Below are positions 9,195 to 18,389 of a stretch of 64,000 bases of DNA, piece by piece. Below the pieces are notes generated by a model, which saw nothing but the letters and a program-made list of their open reading frames with translations, did no database searches and was not told the origin of the DNA. The stretch comes from Akkermansia sp. (lineage in GTDB: Bacteria > Verrucomicrobiota > Verrucomicrobiia > Verrucomicrobiales > Akkermansiaceae). The DNA lies in NCBI GenBank assembly GCA_030525455.1, contig JAUNER010000008.1, forward strand, positions 1-64,000, written 5' to 3'. A program made the position numbers and the translations under genes. The first letter of the stretch is position 1; the number at the start of each line of letters is the position of its first letter.

Positions 9195-10826
9195 TCAATG
9201 CCACATTCTGGCTCGTCGTGGCTTTTGTTTGAGAGAATCCTGCAACAATAAATGATGCGACCATGCTTCGGCAAAAGTGCGAGCCGCATCGGCAGAATGT
9301 GAATGCACATCATGCACAGGGGATTCGCTCAATACCCCGGATGCACCGGGTGGACGAGTGTGATACATTTCTAAATGCTCGACACCACTTGGCTCCGGTT
9401 CACCAAATCGATTATGGCATTTCTCTAAAGTTCTGGCATGAAAATAACTATGCTCCAACAACTCACGCAGTGAGTTGATACCCTGCCAAATATCCGTCGT
9501 CCGTGGAACCACTCGCACATTATAAATCCCAAGTTTGGCTAGATTTTCCACATACGACACTCCATGAGCATCACGTTTGGCCGCATCATGTGGCAACAAA
9601 TGAGCCGTGATGCGACAGCCTAACTCACATTCCCATTGTTTCATTTTTTCTGCAAAATGAGCTAAGGGTTCTTGATTGGCCGCATAAAAATCTAACCAAT
9701 GAATGCTACCGCCGACCACCTGCACCAACCAAATAGCAGTGTGGTCGCTTAACCCCAAATCCCACGCAGTAAAAATAGGAGAATCTACCTCTGTAGGGAA
9801 ATCCAAACCTATTTTCCCTTCTTCACGAAGTTTCATTAGACTTGCTCCGTAGATACTCCCCTCTTCGCCCACAGAAAATGCCTCCATCGGCGTACTGGGA
9901 TATTCTTGTTTCATAGCACTCCCCATCACGCGAGCCATGCGAGCATACCAGCGTTTCTGGTCATCGCTAAGAAAAATACCGGATTCTGCTTCCAGCTTTG
10001 AAAAATAATCATTTAATTCCGCACTCCAGCGACCTTTGGCAGAAAGGGCATACTCCAGCTGGTCAAACCAACTAAAGAAGAAAAAGCGAAAGTCTAAAGG
10101 GCTTAGCACCTCTTTCCCGGCATTATCCATCGCTTGTCGCGTTAGCTCATAATTCACACCAAAGCGTCCGCCTTCATGAGTGCTTTCTTTGATGATAAAT
10201 CCCTCCGGGGGTACTGTATTAATTGCCCCGGTACGAATATCCCTGGCTCGCCATGGTGCATGCACAGACACATGAGCCAGCTCTGAAACGTGCAAAAACT
10301 GCATCGTGCCACCACGTAAATTGGTTCCGACTCGCACATCACTGCCATTAGATAAGGCTAGGTGCGTACGTGCAGAGGCACAGGGGTGCCACTCGCCTTT
10401 TTTCTCAACCCCACTATGCCTTTTCAGATGACTACCCAGTCGGGCAAGTGCTACATCCAATGGGCTTGGATTGACGGGTAGATAATCTAAATGCTCCCAG
10501 GCAAATAATAACTTGGCCAACTTCTGCTGGGCATCCGGTAGGCTTTTATCTATAATTCCACAGTGAAAATTTGCTCGGAATAGAATCATATCAAGCATCA
10601 ACATAGCCGCATAGGTAGAAATACCCAACTGCCGTGCTTTCAATATGTCGTTTCGATACCACAAATTTGAATGCAATCGTCGCTGGGCACGGTTGAGCTT
10701 AAACCGCTGTAACTGACCGGCTTTATTTTCAATCCAATAGAGATGCTCCAGCCGCCAGAGCTGGTTACTCAAACACTTTGCCCACCGCTCAAATGCAGGG
10801 TCAGCCACTACATTATTTGTATTCAT
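9195..10826 (-). CDS. Phage-type terminase large subunit (TerL-like ATPase/nuclease)
   Basis: 543 residues. An N-terminal ATPase has the deviant Walker A typical of terminases, KARQLGIST (residues 63-71), and a Walker B-like strand FLHVSELAH. The C-terminal RNase H-fold nuclease shows AWDLGLSDHTAI (about 350) and further acidic/His positions, LLPHDAAKRDAHG and HSHSADAART. Length and both domains look intact. In phages TerL packages DNA into proheads together with portal and small terminase, and neither is encoded nearby. It overlaps the upstream giant gene by 14 bases, so translation is probably coupled. Open question: remnant prophage, satellite or domesticated function. Confidence 0.85.
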   Translation of the reverse strand: MNTNNVVADPAFERWAKCLSNQLWRLEHLYWIENKAGQLQRFKLNRAQRRLHSNLWYRNDILKARQLGISTYAAMLMLDMILFRANFHCGIIDKSLPDAQQKLAKLLFAWEHLDYLPVNPSPLDVALARLGSHLKRHSGVEKKGEWHPCASARTHLALSNGSDVRVGTNLRGGTMQFLHVSELAHVSVHAPWRARDIRTGAINTVPPEGFIIKESTHEGGRFGVNYELTRQAMDNAGKEVLSPLDFRFFFFSWFDQLEYALSAKGRWSAELNDYFSKLEAESGIFLSDDQKRWYARMARVMGSAMKQEYPSTPMEAFSVGEEGSIYGASLMKLREEGKIGLDFPTEVDSPIFTAWDLGLSDHTAIWLVQVVGGSIHWLDFYAANQEPLAHFAEKMKQWECELGCRITAHLLPHDAAKRDAHGVSYVENLAKLGIYNVRVVPRTTDIWQGINSLRELLEHSYFHARTLEKCHNRFGEPEPSGVEHLEMYHTRPPGASGVLSESPVHDVHSHSADAARTFAEAWSHHLLLQDSLKQKPRRARMWH

Positions 10827-13800
10827 ACGCTTGCAATTTCTCTATCAGTTCTTTTACTCGTCCCTTAAGCAATCGGCGAGCATCGGCAGAAATTTGCCAT
10901 TCCCAATTCAAGAGGTTAGGGTGTTTTAAGCCATAGCCCAATAAATTCATCGTAGCCATGACCAAATCATCCGCAGGCGATAATGATTCTGTGGCTAAAA
11001 TCTCACCTAGCCCCAGTTCTTCACTCAGTCGCACGGTGTCTTCAAAAAAGCTACTCGAGCCATGCTTTCGGGATAGCCATCGTTTCTTTTGTAGCGTTGA
11101 ATCCGTCATTATTTTCAACAATCTCATTCGTTCTTTTTGGCGAGCTTGTTGCATTTGTTCAGGGTGAGGCATTTCTGCCGCTCCGGTAAACTGCTCTAAC
11201 GGAATGCAACGAGCCTTTTCTGATTGGGCAATCTTTCCCATAGCATCTAAATACACACCATTCCAAACATGGACGACGTATGGTTGCTGTAACTCCGGAA
11301 CCATACTATCCGGGGCTCCGCTCATGAGTCGAATCGTATGTGTTTCATCCTGTGGGTCAATGTACACCGCATTACAAGCCATGCTTTTTAACAAGACATC
11401 ATCCACCTGCATCCCTAAATCTGCAATTCGTGGGTAGGCTCGACCGGAAAGCACCAGTTCTTCCATCTGCTTATGCTTGGGCAAAACCTCTTGCATTGGC
11501 ACACGAACTGCCCAATCCGCACCTACTCCGGCAGGTCTTGTTTCACTGTCGCTGTGATATCGTTTGCCCTGCCACATAATCCCCTGCTCTGTTGCCATGG
11601 GTCGGGTGGCAAAATCATTTCTTATCACTTCCAGAGTCTCTAAGGCACGTGTGAGTTCGGCTTTATTTTTCCAAGCTTTTGGTAAATCCAGATTTGTTCG
11701 TAGCCGGTACTCATCACTTAGTTCCGTTGGCACAGTTGGTACATCCGGCATGGGCTTTTGTAATTCTTGATGCAGTTTTTTCCCTTTGAGTCGGGGTAAA
11801 GCAGTATGATTCAATAAAAACTCCTCATGTTTTGGCATTAAGCATTGGAATTTCCCCGGACGTGATGAATCCGGTCGCCAATAAATCATTTGAGGGTTGG
11901 TCTGTAACTGCTCTGCCAGTTCATGCAAACATTGGCGTGCCAATGCCTCATCTGCTCCCGCCCTTGAATCAGAATAACCAAGTTTTTCTACCAAATCTGC
12001 CGCCACGTGCACGGGCAACTTATCAAGTAAATCTCCGGCTCTCAAGCTATGATAAAACCGCTCCATCATCGGTAAGCCAATGTCATAATGAGGCGACCAA
12101 TGACGCTCGGTTCGCACGAGTTCACTCATACCTACACTCTCTTTTAGCATCTCTACAAATGAGTCATCCAGTTTCTCTAAATCCTGCATCATTTGCTTAC
12201 TCCTCTGCACGGAATTCACTAAATTTTCATTGGCTCTGGCAGGGAGGGCACATGAATACCGCAACCAAATACGCATACTTTCCGGCACGTGCGGATGATT
12301 CCTATGTGCCAGATAAAATTCCTTTGATAATTGAGATAATTCCTCTGTCACTCGCATGGGATTAAATTTACGGACAGACTTCGGTAATCGTCCAAGAATC
12401 TGTAAATATCTAAGTGCCTGCTTCAAGGGCAACTGCCCGGTTCTCATCAGTCTATCCCACACAACTTCTGCCTTATCCTCCAGCACAGCCATTGGACTAG
12501 CTATATTATTAAGCACCAGGCGAGAGCGCACCGTACCGTCCGCTGAAAGGATGGGCTCATTATAGGCATCTACCCCCATCAGGGCATCAGTTGGCAAAGC
12601 CTCATACTGCTCGGCCACCCATTGTCTTTCTCGACGAGCTTCCGGGGCTAAGGTCTGAATATCATCCGTGCTTCTGCCCTTGTCGAGGATAGAAATTTCC
12701 TCCCCCGGTCCCAGCATTCCTCGCCTACCATACCCTAAACCAATGAGGTCATGAGTCGCTATACGAGACAAGCATTCATAGGGCCCCGGCAAGCGTTTTT
12801 CATCTACGCCAAATAGCTCATCTTGCTGCATTCTCAAATGCGTGGCGTCCATGTCATCTGCTAATAATTTTTTATTCCACCACTTTACCATCATCCATTT
12901 CGGATATTGATACGGCGTCATTACCATATACACATGAGATGCTAAGTCGGCCACGGCTCCGGCTCGTGTTTTATGCCATACAGACCATTGCCCATCAGGG
13001 TAATGAACTCGCCAAAGGGACTGCCCCTGATGGTCGATTTGCTGAATAACATCAGAGTCTAATAACTCCAAATTCTCTATCATCGACTCTGCCCCCTCAT
13101 AGTTTTTTACCGTCCGCTCATCTGTCATTAGTCGAAGCTTGTCCGGGGATAAATGACGAAAGTGAAGGCGAATTTTTTCAGCAGGAATATCCAGATGCTT
13201 TGCAAGCAAAGAACCAAAAATTTCCGGTGCTAAATACCCACGTGCCACCCCGGCATCAAATTCTTTCATATTCGGTAATAATTGATGCAGAGCCATCACA
13301 TCAGCCTGGGTGGACCACAATAATCTATTTAGCTCTACCCACTCAGCCTGACTTTCTTCTCGTTGGCGGCTACTTAATCTGCGAAAGTGATGACTCAGCC
13401 GCACCAATTCTGCGACAAGGGCGTGCTCATCCATTTCACCCTTCTGAAGCTGACCGCTGAAATGTGGCTCATTTTCTAATAATTTTTTTGCCATTGTTTG
13501 CCCATGTTCATCTCTGCAAAAGTGACTCCAGAATCTCTCTGCTATATGATTATGTACGGTTTCAATCGCCGAGCCATTTAACAATTCCAGTACCCCCTCT
13601 ACCACGTTAGCACGCATTTCGGCATCAACTTCTGCAGTGAGGGCTTCCCAATCCTGCGGTGATTTTTTGAGACGTCCGGCAAATTCCTCCGGATACGCTA
13701 ATAGCAACAATCGGGCAGGTCGCCAGGCAAGGTGTTGCAGTCTTTCCTCCAGGTAGGCCAATTGTAAAATATCAGCATTTTTTTCAAACAAATTCCCTTG

Positions 13801-15882
13801 AACGAGTTTTTCTGCCAATAAGTCATCCTGCCCACTCAATAGTGCCAAATCACGGCTTTCCTGCACATTCTGCTCACGATTCCATTGATTCAGTGCAGAT
13901 TCTATATTCCGGGCATCTCTGACTATCGGATAATCCGACTCTACTGCCGGAATGGCCGTATATGTCGATGTCCCGTCCTGATTTATATTCTCCTCAATCC
14001 GGGGCAATCCTGCTCGCATAAGCCATCCTACCCGTGCCGCCATAAAGTCCGCATCACCATGTAATTCTGCTAACTTTGCAGCGGTTTCCGGGAATTGCTT
14101 TGCTTTCCATGCATTTGTTCGCAATGTTGGTGGCATATCCAAAAAATCGCACACCTCCTGCTCAGTTCTTAAAAGCGGCTGACCATTCTCACCTAAAATG
14201 CGAGACCATTCCATCGCCTTTCGTGAGATATACAAACTCCCCCACATGGGTGATGCTTGTAAGGCCTCTCGCAGTAGGGCATTGGCTAGGTGTGGGTCTT
14301 TTTCTGCTAATATCGCACGGATACTCTCCTCCTCTACCCCCATGATTCGCAATGGTGTTCCCTGCCGCAATACACTCTGCGGTTGACGAAAATGAGCGAG
14401 CGAACTTTTCCCTGCCCCGATAAGTAAAAGCGGCATCATCACCGCGGCTTCATACAGTTGCCTATTGATATCAAGCTGTGTCTCTCCCCAGGCTTGCCAG
14501 TCTGCACTTGTTCCTTCACCGCTTAGGGCATGAGCGGCATCGTTGATGAGCATACTGCTTATCTCTGTACTTTTATTTTCCACCAGCTCCTCAGCCGTTT
14601 CTTTGCCTAGGGTGGCTAGTGTATTTTTTGCCACATCTCGCAAGTTTAGACGGTCTGTCGCTTGAGTTGAGCGAAAGGCTTTTATTTCATCGCCTAATAA
14701 TTTTTGTCCTAATCGATTCAACCCGACAGCCAGAGCCGCATTTGCCAGCCCGGTGGCAATAGCGGCATTCATCTGTACAGCGTGAGTGCCATTGGGATTC
14801 TGTTGTCGCTCATGGGCTATTGTGTGGCCCATTTCTTCCAGAGCAAGTGCCCCCAGCCCAACGGGACCACAAAAAGCAAGTGCGGCATTTGCCCCCTGCT
14901 GTCCTACATCGGCTATAAACCGCCGTAACCATGTATCATTCTTTTCTGTAATCAACGGTGCAAATTCATGATTGGCAAAATCCTGAATCTCTTTTATACT
15001 CCGGGCATATCGGTCAATTTTATCCCCCATTTCTCCGTCGGGTAATAAACTCACCGCCCCATGTGCCAGTGCCTGCCCCATCCCGCTCCCGGCTGTCATC
15101 ACACCGCGTCTCACACTTTTGTTGAATACTTGTCGTAGTGATTCCTCATCACCCTGCTTGGGACTTATCATGCACCATAGTTTATGTTTATCGTCATCGC
15201 TGACTTCGTTTAGAATTTGAGCGGCTCGGAAAACGTCATCCATTTGCCCGACCGCACGCCTGTTTACATGAAAAGCGGTCACGGGACCGGGACCGTCATG
15301 TTGCGGATTTTCCACCGCGTCAAACCACTCCATGGCACGGCGTAATGTAGCAGCTTGTTTGTGTAAGCGATTTTTATCATCTTGGGCTTCCAGTCGTGCT
15401 TTGTCGCAAACTTGTACGGCTAAGTCTTTGATGTCATCGTCGAGGAATTCCATCTCGGCATCATCCCCCTGCTGTTGATTGCTCAGGTGTTTTGTGTAAG
15501 TATTGTGGTATAAGTCCAGTAATTGTCGTTGCTGACTCTTCTTTACTTGATTTTGCATAGATACCGCCACATATAGCTCATGGTCAGAGTCACTATTGAC
15601 TCCATATTGTTTCCCTACATTTTGGCGTATTTGTGCCCAATTTTTGCGAATTTGTTCACCGGGCACATTCCCCATATCGGCCACCCACGACTGCATCACC
15701 AGTCGCGATAATCTTTCCGCATCGTTCCCACCAAAGCCTCTATCGCCTTCTATTCTGCTACGTACTTCTGTCGGCAGGGCGTATATATCACCTGTCAGTA
15801 GTTGGCTCCAGTAGCGTTCTTTGTTTTCTGCTTCATTCTCAGAAGCGGTGTTTGTTTGTATTTTTTCTTGTGTTGTGTTCAT
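10813..15882 (-). CDS. Giant phage-like protein (1689 aa), possible DNA-ejection/internal virion protein
   Basis: A very large, mostly helical protein with no domain I can name. Residues about 260-400 hold Gly/Ala-rich, weakly hydrophobic stretches (GMGQALAHGAVSLLP, GLANAALAVGLNRLG) of the kind found in phage ejection and tape-measure proteins. The rest is charged and helical with many Trp and Leu, and the C-terminus is Lys/Glu-rich. No signal peptide is seen. It sits between a 434-aa helical protein (10 bases upstream) and the overlapping terminase, all on one strand. Large internal virion proteins next to packaging genes are known from podophages, but assignment here rests on size and context. 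The 5-kb frame is uninterrupted, which argues against simple decay. Confidence 0.55.
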   Translation of the reverse strand: MNTTQEKIQTNTASENEAENKERYWSQLLTGDIYALPTEVRSRIEGDRGFGGNDAERLSRLVMQSWVADMGNVPGEQIRKNWAQIRQNVGKQYGVNSDSDHELYVAVSMQNQVKKSQQRQLLDLYHNTYTKHLSNQQQGDDAEMEFLDDDIKDLAVQVCDKARLEAQDDKNRLHKQAATLRRAMEWFDAVENPQHDGPGPVTAFHVNRRAVGQMDDVFRAAQILNEVSDDDKHKLWCMISPKQGDEESLRQVFNKSVRRGVMTAGSGMGQALAHGAVSLLPDGEMGDKIDRYARSIKEIQDFANHEFAPLITEKNDTWLRRFIADVGQQGANAALAFCGPVGLGALALEEMGHTIAHERQQNPNGTHAVQMNAAIATGLANAALAVGLNRLGQKLLGDEIKAFRSTQATDRLNLRDVAKNTLATLGKETAEELVENKSTEISSMLINDAAHALSGEGTSADWQAWGETQLDINRQLYEAAVMMPLLLIGAGKSSLAHFRQPQSVLRQGTPLRIMGVEEESIRAILAEKDPHLANALLREALQASPMWGSLYISRKAMEWSRILGENGQPLLRTEQEVCDFLDMPPTLRTNAWKAKQFPETAAKLAELHGDADFMAARVGWLMRAGLPRIEENINQDGTSTYTAIPAVESDYPIVRDARNIESALNQWNREQNVQESRDLALLSGQDDLLAEKLVQGNLFEKNADILQLAYLEERLQHLAWRPARLLLLAYPEEFAGRLKKSPQDWEALTAEVDAEMRANVVEGVLELLNGSAIETVHNHIAERFWSHFCRDEHGQTMAKKLLENEPHFSGQLQKGEMDEHALVAELVRLSHHFRRLSSRQREESQAEWVELNRLLWSTQADVMALHQLLPNMKEFDAGVARGYLAPEIFGSLLAKHLDIPAEKIRLHFRHLSPDKLRLMTDERTVKNYEGAESMIENLELLDSDVIQQIDHQGQSLWRVHYPDGQWSVWHKTRAGAVADLASHVYMVMTPYQYPKWMMVKWWNKKLLADDMDATHLRMQQDELFGVDEKRLPGPYECLSRIATHDLIGLGYGRRGMLGPGEEISILDKGRSTDDIQTLAPEARRERQWVAEQYEALPTDALMGVDAYNEPILSADGTVRSRLVLNNIASPMAVLEDKAEVVWDRLMRTGQLPLKQALRYLQILGRLPKSVRKFNPMRVTEELSQLSKEFYLAHRNHPHVPESMRIWLRYSCALPARANENLVNSVQRSKQMMQDLEKLDDSFVEMLKESVGMSELVRTERHWSPHYDIGLPMMERFYHSLRAGDLLDKLPVHVAADLVEKLGYSDSRAGADEALARQCLHELAEQLQTNPQMIYWRPDSSRPGKFQCLMPKHEEFLLNHTALPRLKGKKLHQELQKPMPDVPTVPTELSDEYRLRTNLDLPKAWKNKAELTRALETLEVIRNDFATRPMATEQGIMWQGKRYHSDSETRPAGVGADWAVRVPMQEVLPKHKQMEELVLSGRAYPRIADLGMQVDDVLLKSMACNAVYIDPQDETHTIRLMSGAPDSMVPELQQPYVVHVWNGVYLDAMGKIAQSEKARCIPLEQFTGAAEMPHPEQMQQARQKERMRLLKIMTDSTLQKKRWLSRKHGSSSFFEDTVRLSEELGLGEILATESLSPADDLVMATMNLLGYGLKHPNLLNWEWQISADARRLLKGRVKELIEKLQAYEYK

Positions 15883-15891
15883 TGTCTTTTT

Positions 15892-17196
15892 TTAGTTTTT
15901 TTGTTTTAAGGGGTTCATATCTCTATACCGCACCCATGCCGCATCCTGCATGGATTTTTCTTTTCTGAAAAGTTCTTCTATTGCGGCTTCTGCCTGTGCC
16001 GGATTTTCCGTTGCCGTTGTCATCAACCGATGTTGGAAGTCATGCCAGTCCTCCAGAGCCTGTCTGCTCCCCGGCACGCCCCAAGCACCATTTCTGTACA
16101 TATAAGCGGCACGGCGGGCGGCTTCTTTACGTAGAGCTTGTGGCACACCGAGCATGGCTTCTCGTCGATTCATAAGCGATGAGATGTCTTCTTTAGATAG
16201 CCCGGAGGTCGCCAGTTCCAGCACGGCATTGGTGTCGTTTTCTCCGCCACTATCTTCATCTAAAATCATCGCCATTCGGCAGTATAGTGCCAAATCTCTA
16301 TCTAGTGATTTCCCCTGCCAGTAGGCTCGCTCTTGTTTATCGCGGGCTTCGCTGTAGCGTCTGTATTGTTCCGGGCTGATAAGTCCGTATTTTTCTGCAT
16401 TCCCCAACCATGGTTCTCGTTGGTGAATGCCACTACTGACCATTCGTAACATTTCATGGGCGAATTTTTCTCTAAGTTGTTTTTTATACTCACTTGATTC
16501 TAAGAGAAGTTTTATGTCGTCCTCCGTTATCTGCTCTGCTTTTTTATCCGGTATTCCCATCTGCTGAATGCTATTAGGCTCCCGATGCAGTTTGGCTATG
16601 TCTTGTTGGAATTTCGCTTCCTGTTTAACTTTTTCGCAAGCGGCAGGGGTTTCTGATTCCTTTAGGAAAACGCCTGCCCCTTCTTTCACTCTACTTACTG
16701 CCCGGCTTTCATCGCCACAGCTCACCGCCTCTGCTACACTTCGCTCCCATGATTCTCGGGCTTCCTTGAGTTGTGTCAGTTTCTCTGATTGGGTCAAATA
16801 AATTTGCCCACTCTCATAGAGTTCTTTTTTTGCCCTATTTACGCGCTCCTGCACTCTGCCGGACAAACCCGTAGGCAAATAATCAGCTAACTGCTCCTGC
16901 ACGGCTTGTCGCCATTTTTCCTGCCGTAAATTCGGGTCTCGTTCGCGGTTGATTTCTGCCAGCTTTTCTTGCTCAAACTTGTATAGCCCCTCTCTCGCCT
17001 CTGCCCATTGGCCTATGTCTCTCACTTCTGCCAGCTCATTGAGATAGCGGTCTGCTACCTGCACCACGTCGTTAATGCCTGCTTGTACTTGTCGCACGGC
17101 ACGGGCTTGTGCCGTTACGGCATCAAGCGGTATTTGCCCACTCATGTCCGGGGCTAACCGCACGAGCCCAAAGTCTTCTAATCGTATTGCTTTCAT
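15892..17196 (-). CDS. Phage-like helical structural protein (434 aa)
   Basis: Unrecognised. The protein starts MKAIRLEDFGLVRLAPD and is then almost entirely charged amphipathic helix, with coiled-coil-like stretches at about 30-220, no Cys cluster and no membrane segment. That profile resembles minor structural or internal virion proteins encoded before giant ejection proteins in tailed phages. It is the first gene of a three-gene minus-strand unit (spacing 10 bases to the 1689-aa gene, which overlaps the terminase by 14 bases). The promoter should lie in the 98-base gap to truA. Confidence 0.5.
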   Translation of the reverse strand: MKAIRLEDFGLVRLAPDMSGQIPLDAVTAQARAVRQVQAGINDVVQVADRYLNELAEVRDIGQWAEAREGLYKFEQEKLAEINRERDPNLRQEKWRQAVQEQLADYLPTGLSGRVQERVNRAKKELYESGQIYLTQSEKLTQLKEARESWERSVAEAVSCGDESRAVSRVKEGAGVFLKESETPAACEKVKQEAKFQQDIAKLHREPNSIQQMGIPDKKAEQITEDDIKLLLESSEYKKQLREKFAHEMLRMVSSGIHQREPWLGNAEKYGLISPEQYRRYSEARDKQERAYWQGKSLDRDLALYCRMAMILDEDSGGENDTNAVLELATSGLSKEDISSLMNRREAMLGVPQALRKEAARRAAYMYRNGAWGVPGSRQALEDWHDFQHRLMTTATENPAQAEAAIEELFRKEKSMQDAAWVRYRDMNPLKQKN

Positions 17197-17294
17197 GATG
17201 TTCCCTCATTAGCAAATTCCCCACCGCTTTGTCATGCCGCCTAAAACGGCACTTACCGCTTGCCTCGTCGTCTCTCTTGGCTCAATATAGACTC

Positions 17295-18056
17295 ATGGTG
17301 CGTATTCGTTTCTCCGTGGCTTACGATGGCAGATGCCGGAAAGGCTGGCAAAGCCAACCCTGTGGCAATACTATCCAAGACTCTATTGAGCAGGCTTTTA
17401 CCAAAATTATTCATTCCCACGTCCGCATTCATGCTTCCGGTCGTACCGATGCCGGGGTCCATGCTCTGGGGCAGGTCTTTCATGTCGACGTGCCGGACTC
17501 CGTTCGCCTGCCTATGCCCAAGTGGCCCGTGGCTCTTAATTCTCACTTGCCTGCTTCTATCCGTATTTTAGAGGCTTCTGCCGTCAGTCCGGATTTTCAT
17601 GCTCGCTTCTCTGCCACGGGAAAAACCTACCGCTACTGCATCTCTGCCGCTCCCATCCTCTCGCCTTTCGATGCAGGTCTGGCTTGGCATCGCCCCCATG
17701 CTTGGGATGCCGAGCTTCTGGCTCACGCGGTGGCTCTTTTCATGGGCACTCACGATTTCCGGGCTTTTGCCGCCCTGCGGGGTAATGAACCTGACCCCAT
17801 ACCGCCCGATTATTTCGTGCGTTCTATTACCGAAGCTTCTGTTTCTACCATAGATTCAAAAACTTTTATCACTTTCTCCGGCTCCGGATTCCTTTACAAA
17901 ATGGTGCGCCTCATGGTCGGTGCCGCTTTCGACGTCGCCAGGGGTAAATTACCCCTAGCCGACTTCCAAAACCTCATCACCGCTCCCACCCCCACCGCCA
18001 AAAGCCCTCTCTGTGCCCCGGCCGATGGCCTTACGCTAATGAGGGTGCATTATTAA
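17295..18056 (+). CDS. truA: tRNA pseudouridine(38-40) synthase TruA
   Basis: 253 residues from ATG 17295. An upstream TTG at 17229 would add 22 non-conserved residues. It isomerises uridines 38-40 in the anticodon arm of tRNAs. The catalytic Asp lies in HASGRTDAGVHALGQ, the family's R-T-D-A-G-V-H signature. Other family segments are FSVAYDGRCRKGWQSQ at the start, ATGKTYRYCI, a GTHDFRAFAA-type segment and FLYKMVRLMVG near the C-terminus. The last 18 bases of the gene, including the stop, are the start of a 62-bp sequence repeated at 20379. It is divergent from the phage-like unit. Confidence 0.93.
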   Translation: MVRIRFSVAYDGRCRKGWQSQPCGNTIQDSIEQAFTKIIHSHVRIHASGRTDAGVHALGQVFHVDVPDSVRLPMPKWPVALNSHLPASIRILEASAVSPDFHARFSATGKTYRYCISAAPILSPFDAGLAWHRPHAWDAELLAHAVALFMGTHDFRAFAALRGNEPDPIPPDYFVRSITEASVSTIDSKTFITFSGSGFLYKMVRLMVGAAFDVARGKLPLADFQNLITAPTPTAKSPLCAPADGLTLMRVHY

Positions 18057-18100
18057 TTGCACCCTCATTCCAAACCCAACTCAGCTCATGAGCTAAGTTG
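18039..18100 (+). repeat. 62-bp direct repeat R1 (truA 3' end plus hairpins)
   Basis: R1 and R2 (20379-20440) are identical apart from two substitutions. The repeat starts ATGAGGGTGCATTATTAATT inside truA. It contains a 9-bp hairpin GAGGGTGCA/TGCACCCTC and a second palindrome AACTCAGCTCATGAGCTAAGTT. These hairpins presumably end truA transcription. The outer right arm of the second hairpin is degraded in R1 compared with R2. Two near-identical copies flanking 2.3 kb suggest duplication or insertion at the truA 3' end. Confidence 0.85.
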
Positions 18101-18320
18101 TATTTGTGAAGACTCAGCCATCTATATCCTTAGTATCCACCTCGGCATAGTAGTGCAGACTATGTCCCTACTCATCATGAGCATAAATATCTGCCCCTTC
18201 ATTCACCAAATGCAGAAACTCCAGAAAATCCCCATCTTTGACGGCTTGGAATAATTTTTGCGTGTTAATTAAGTTGTTTTTGTTGAATGCCTAATCTGAA
18301 ACTAATCTTTAACTCAACAT
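18101..18320 (-). pseudogene. Decayed copy of the neighbouring ankyrin gene fused to the tail of the 354-aa membrane gene
   Basis: Read on the minus strand, 18262-18142 matches the first 40-odd codons of the ankyrin gene at 21902 (NTQKLFQAVKDGDF, then NEGADIYAHDE). A TAG replaces the Gln codon before GHSLxYYAE. It jumps at about 18140 to a fragment of an ankyrin repeat (VDTKDIDG followed by TGA in place of Trp). On the other side, 18263-18319 is nearly identical to 21980-22037, the 3' end of the 354-aa membrane gene. The two pieces join at the shared string CGTGTTA, consistent with deletion of about 85 bases between short direct repeats. It is a relic of a duplicated block. Confidence 0.8.
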
Positions 18321-18389
18321 ATCTACCATTTAAAATAGAGTAATTCCGTTTTTGCTAACTTCATTAGTCATTGTTAAAGTATTTTCTTT

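Noticed and set aside
10958..15968. Plus-strand frames opposite the giant phage-like gene (up to 177 codons)
   Set aside because: No protein-like composition or recognisable motif; the long minus-strand frame explains the region.
9195..17196. Gene transfer agent or complete prophage
   Set aside because: No capsid, portal, tail, lysis or integrase gene is present in the window, so only a partial phage-like module can be claimed.
17229..17294. Longer truA start at TTG 17229
   Set aside because: The 22 added residues are not like TruA N-termini; MVRIRFSVAYDG from ATG 17295 is.
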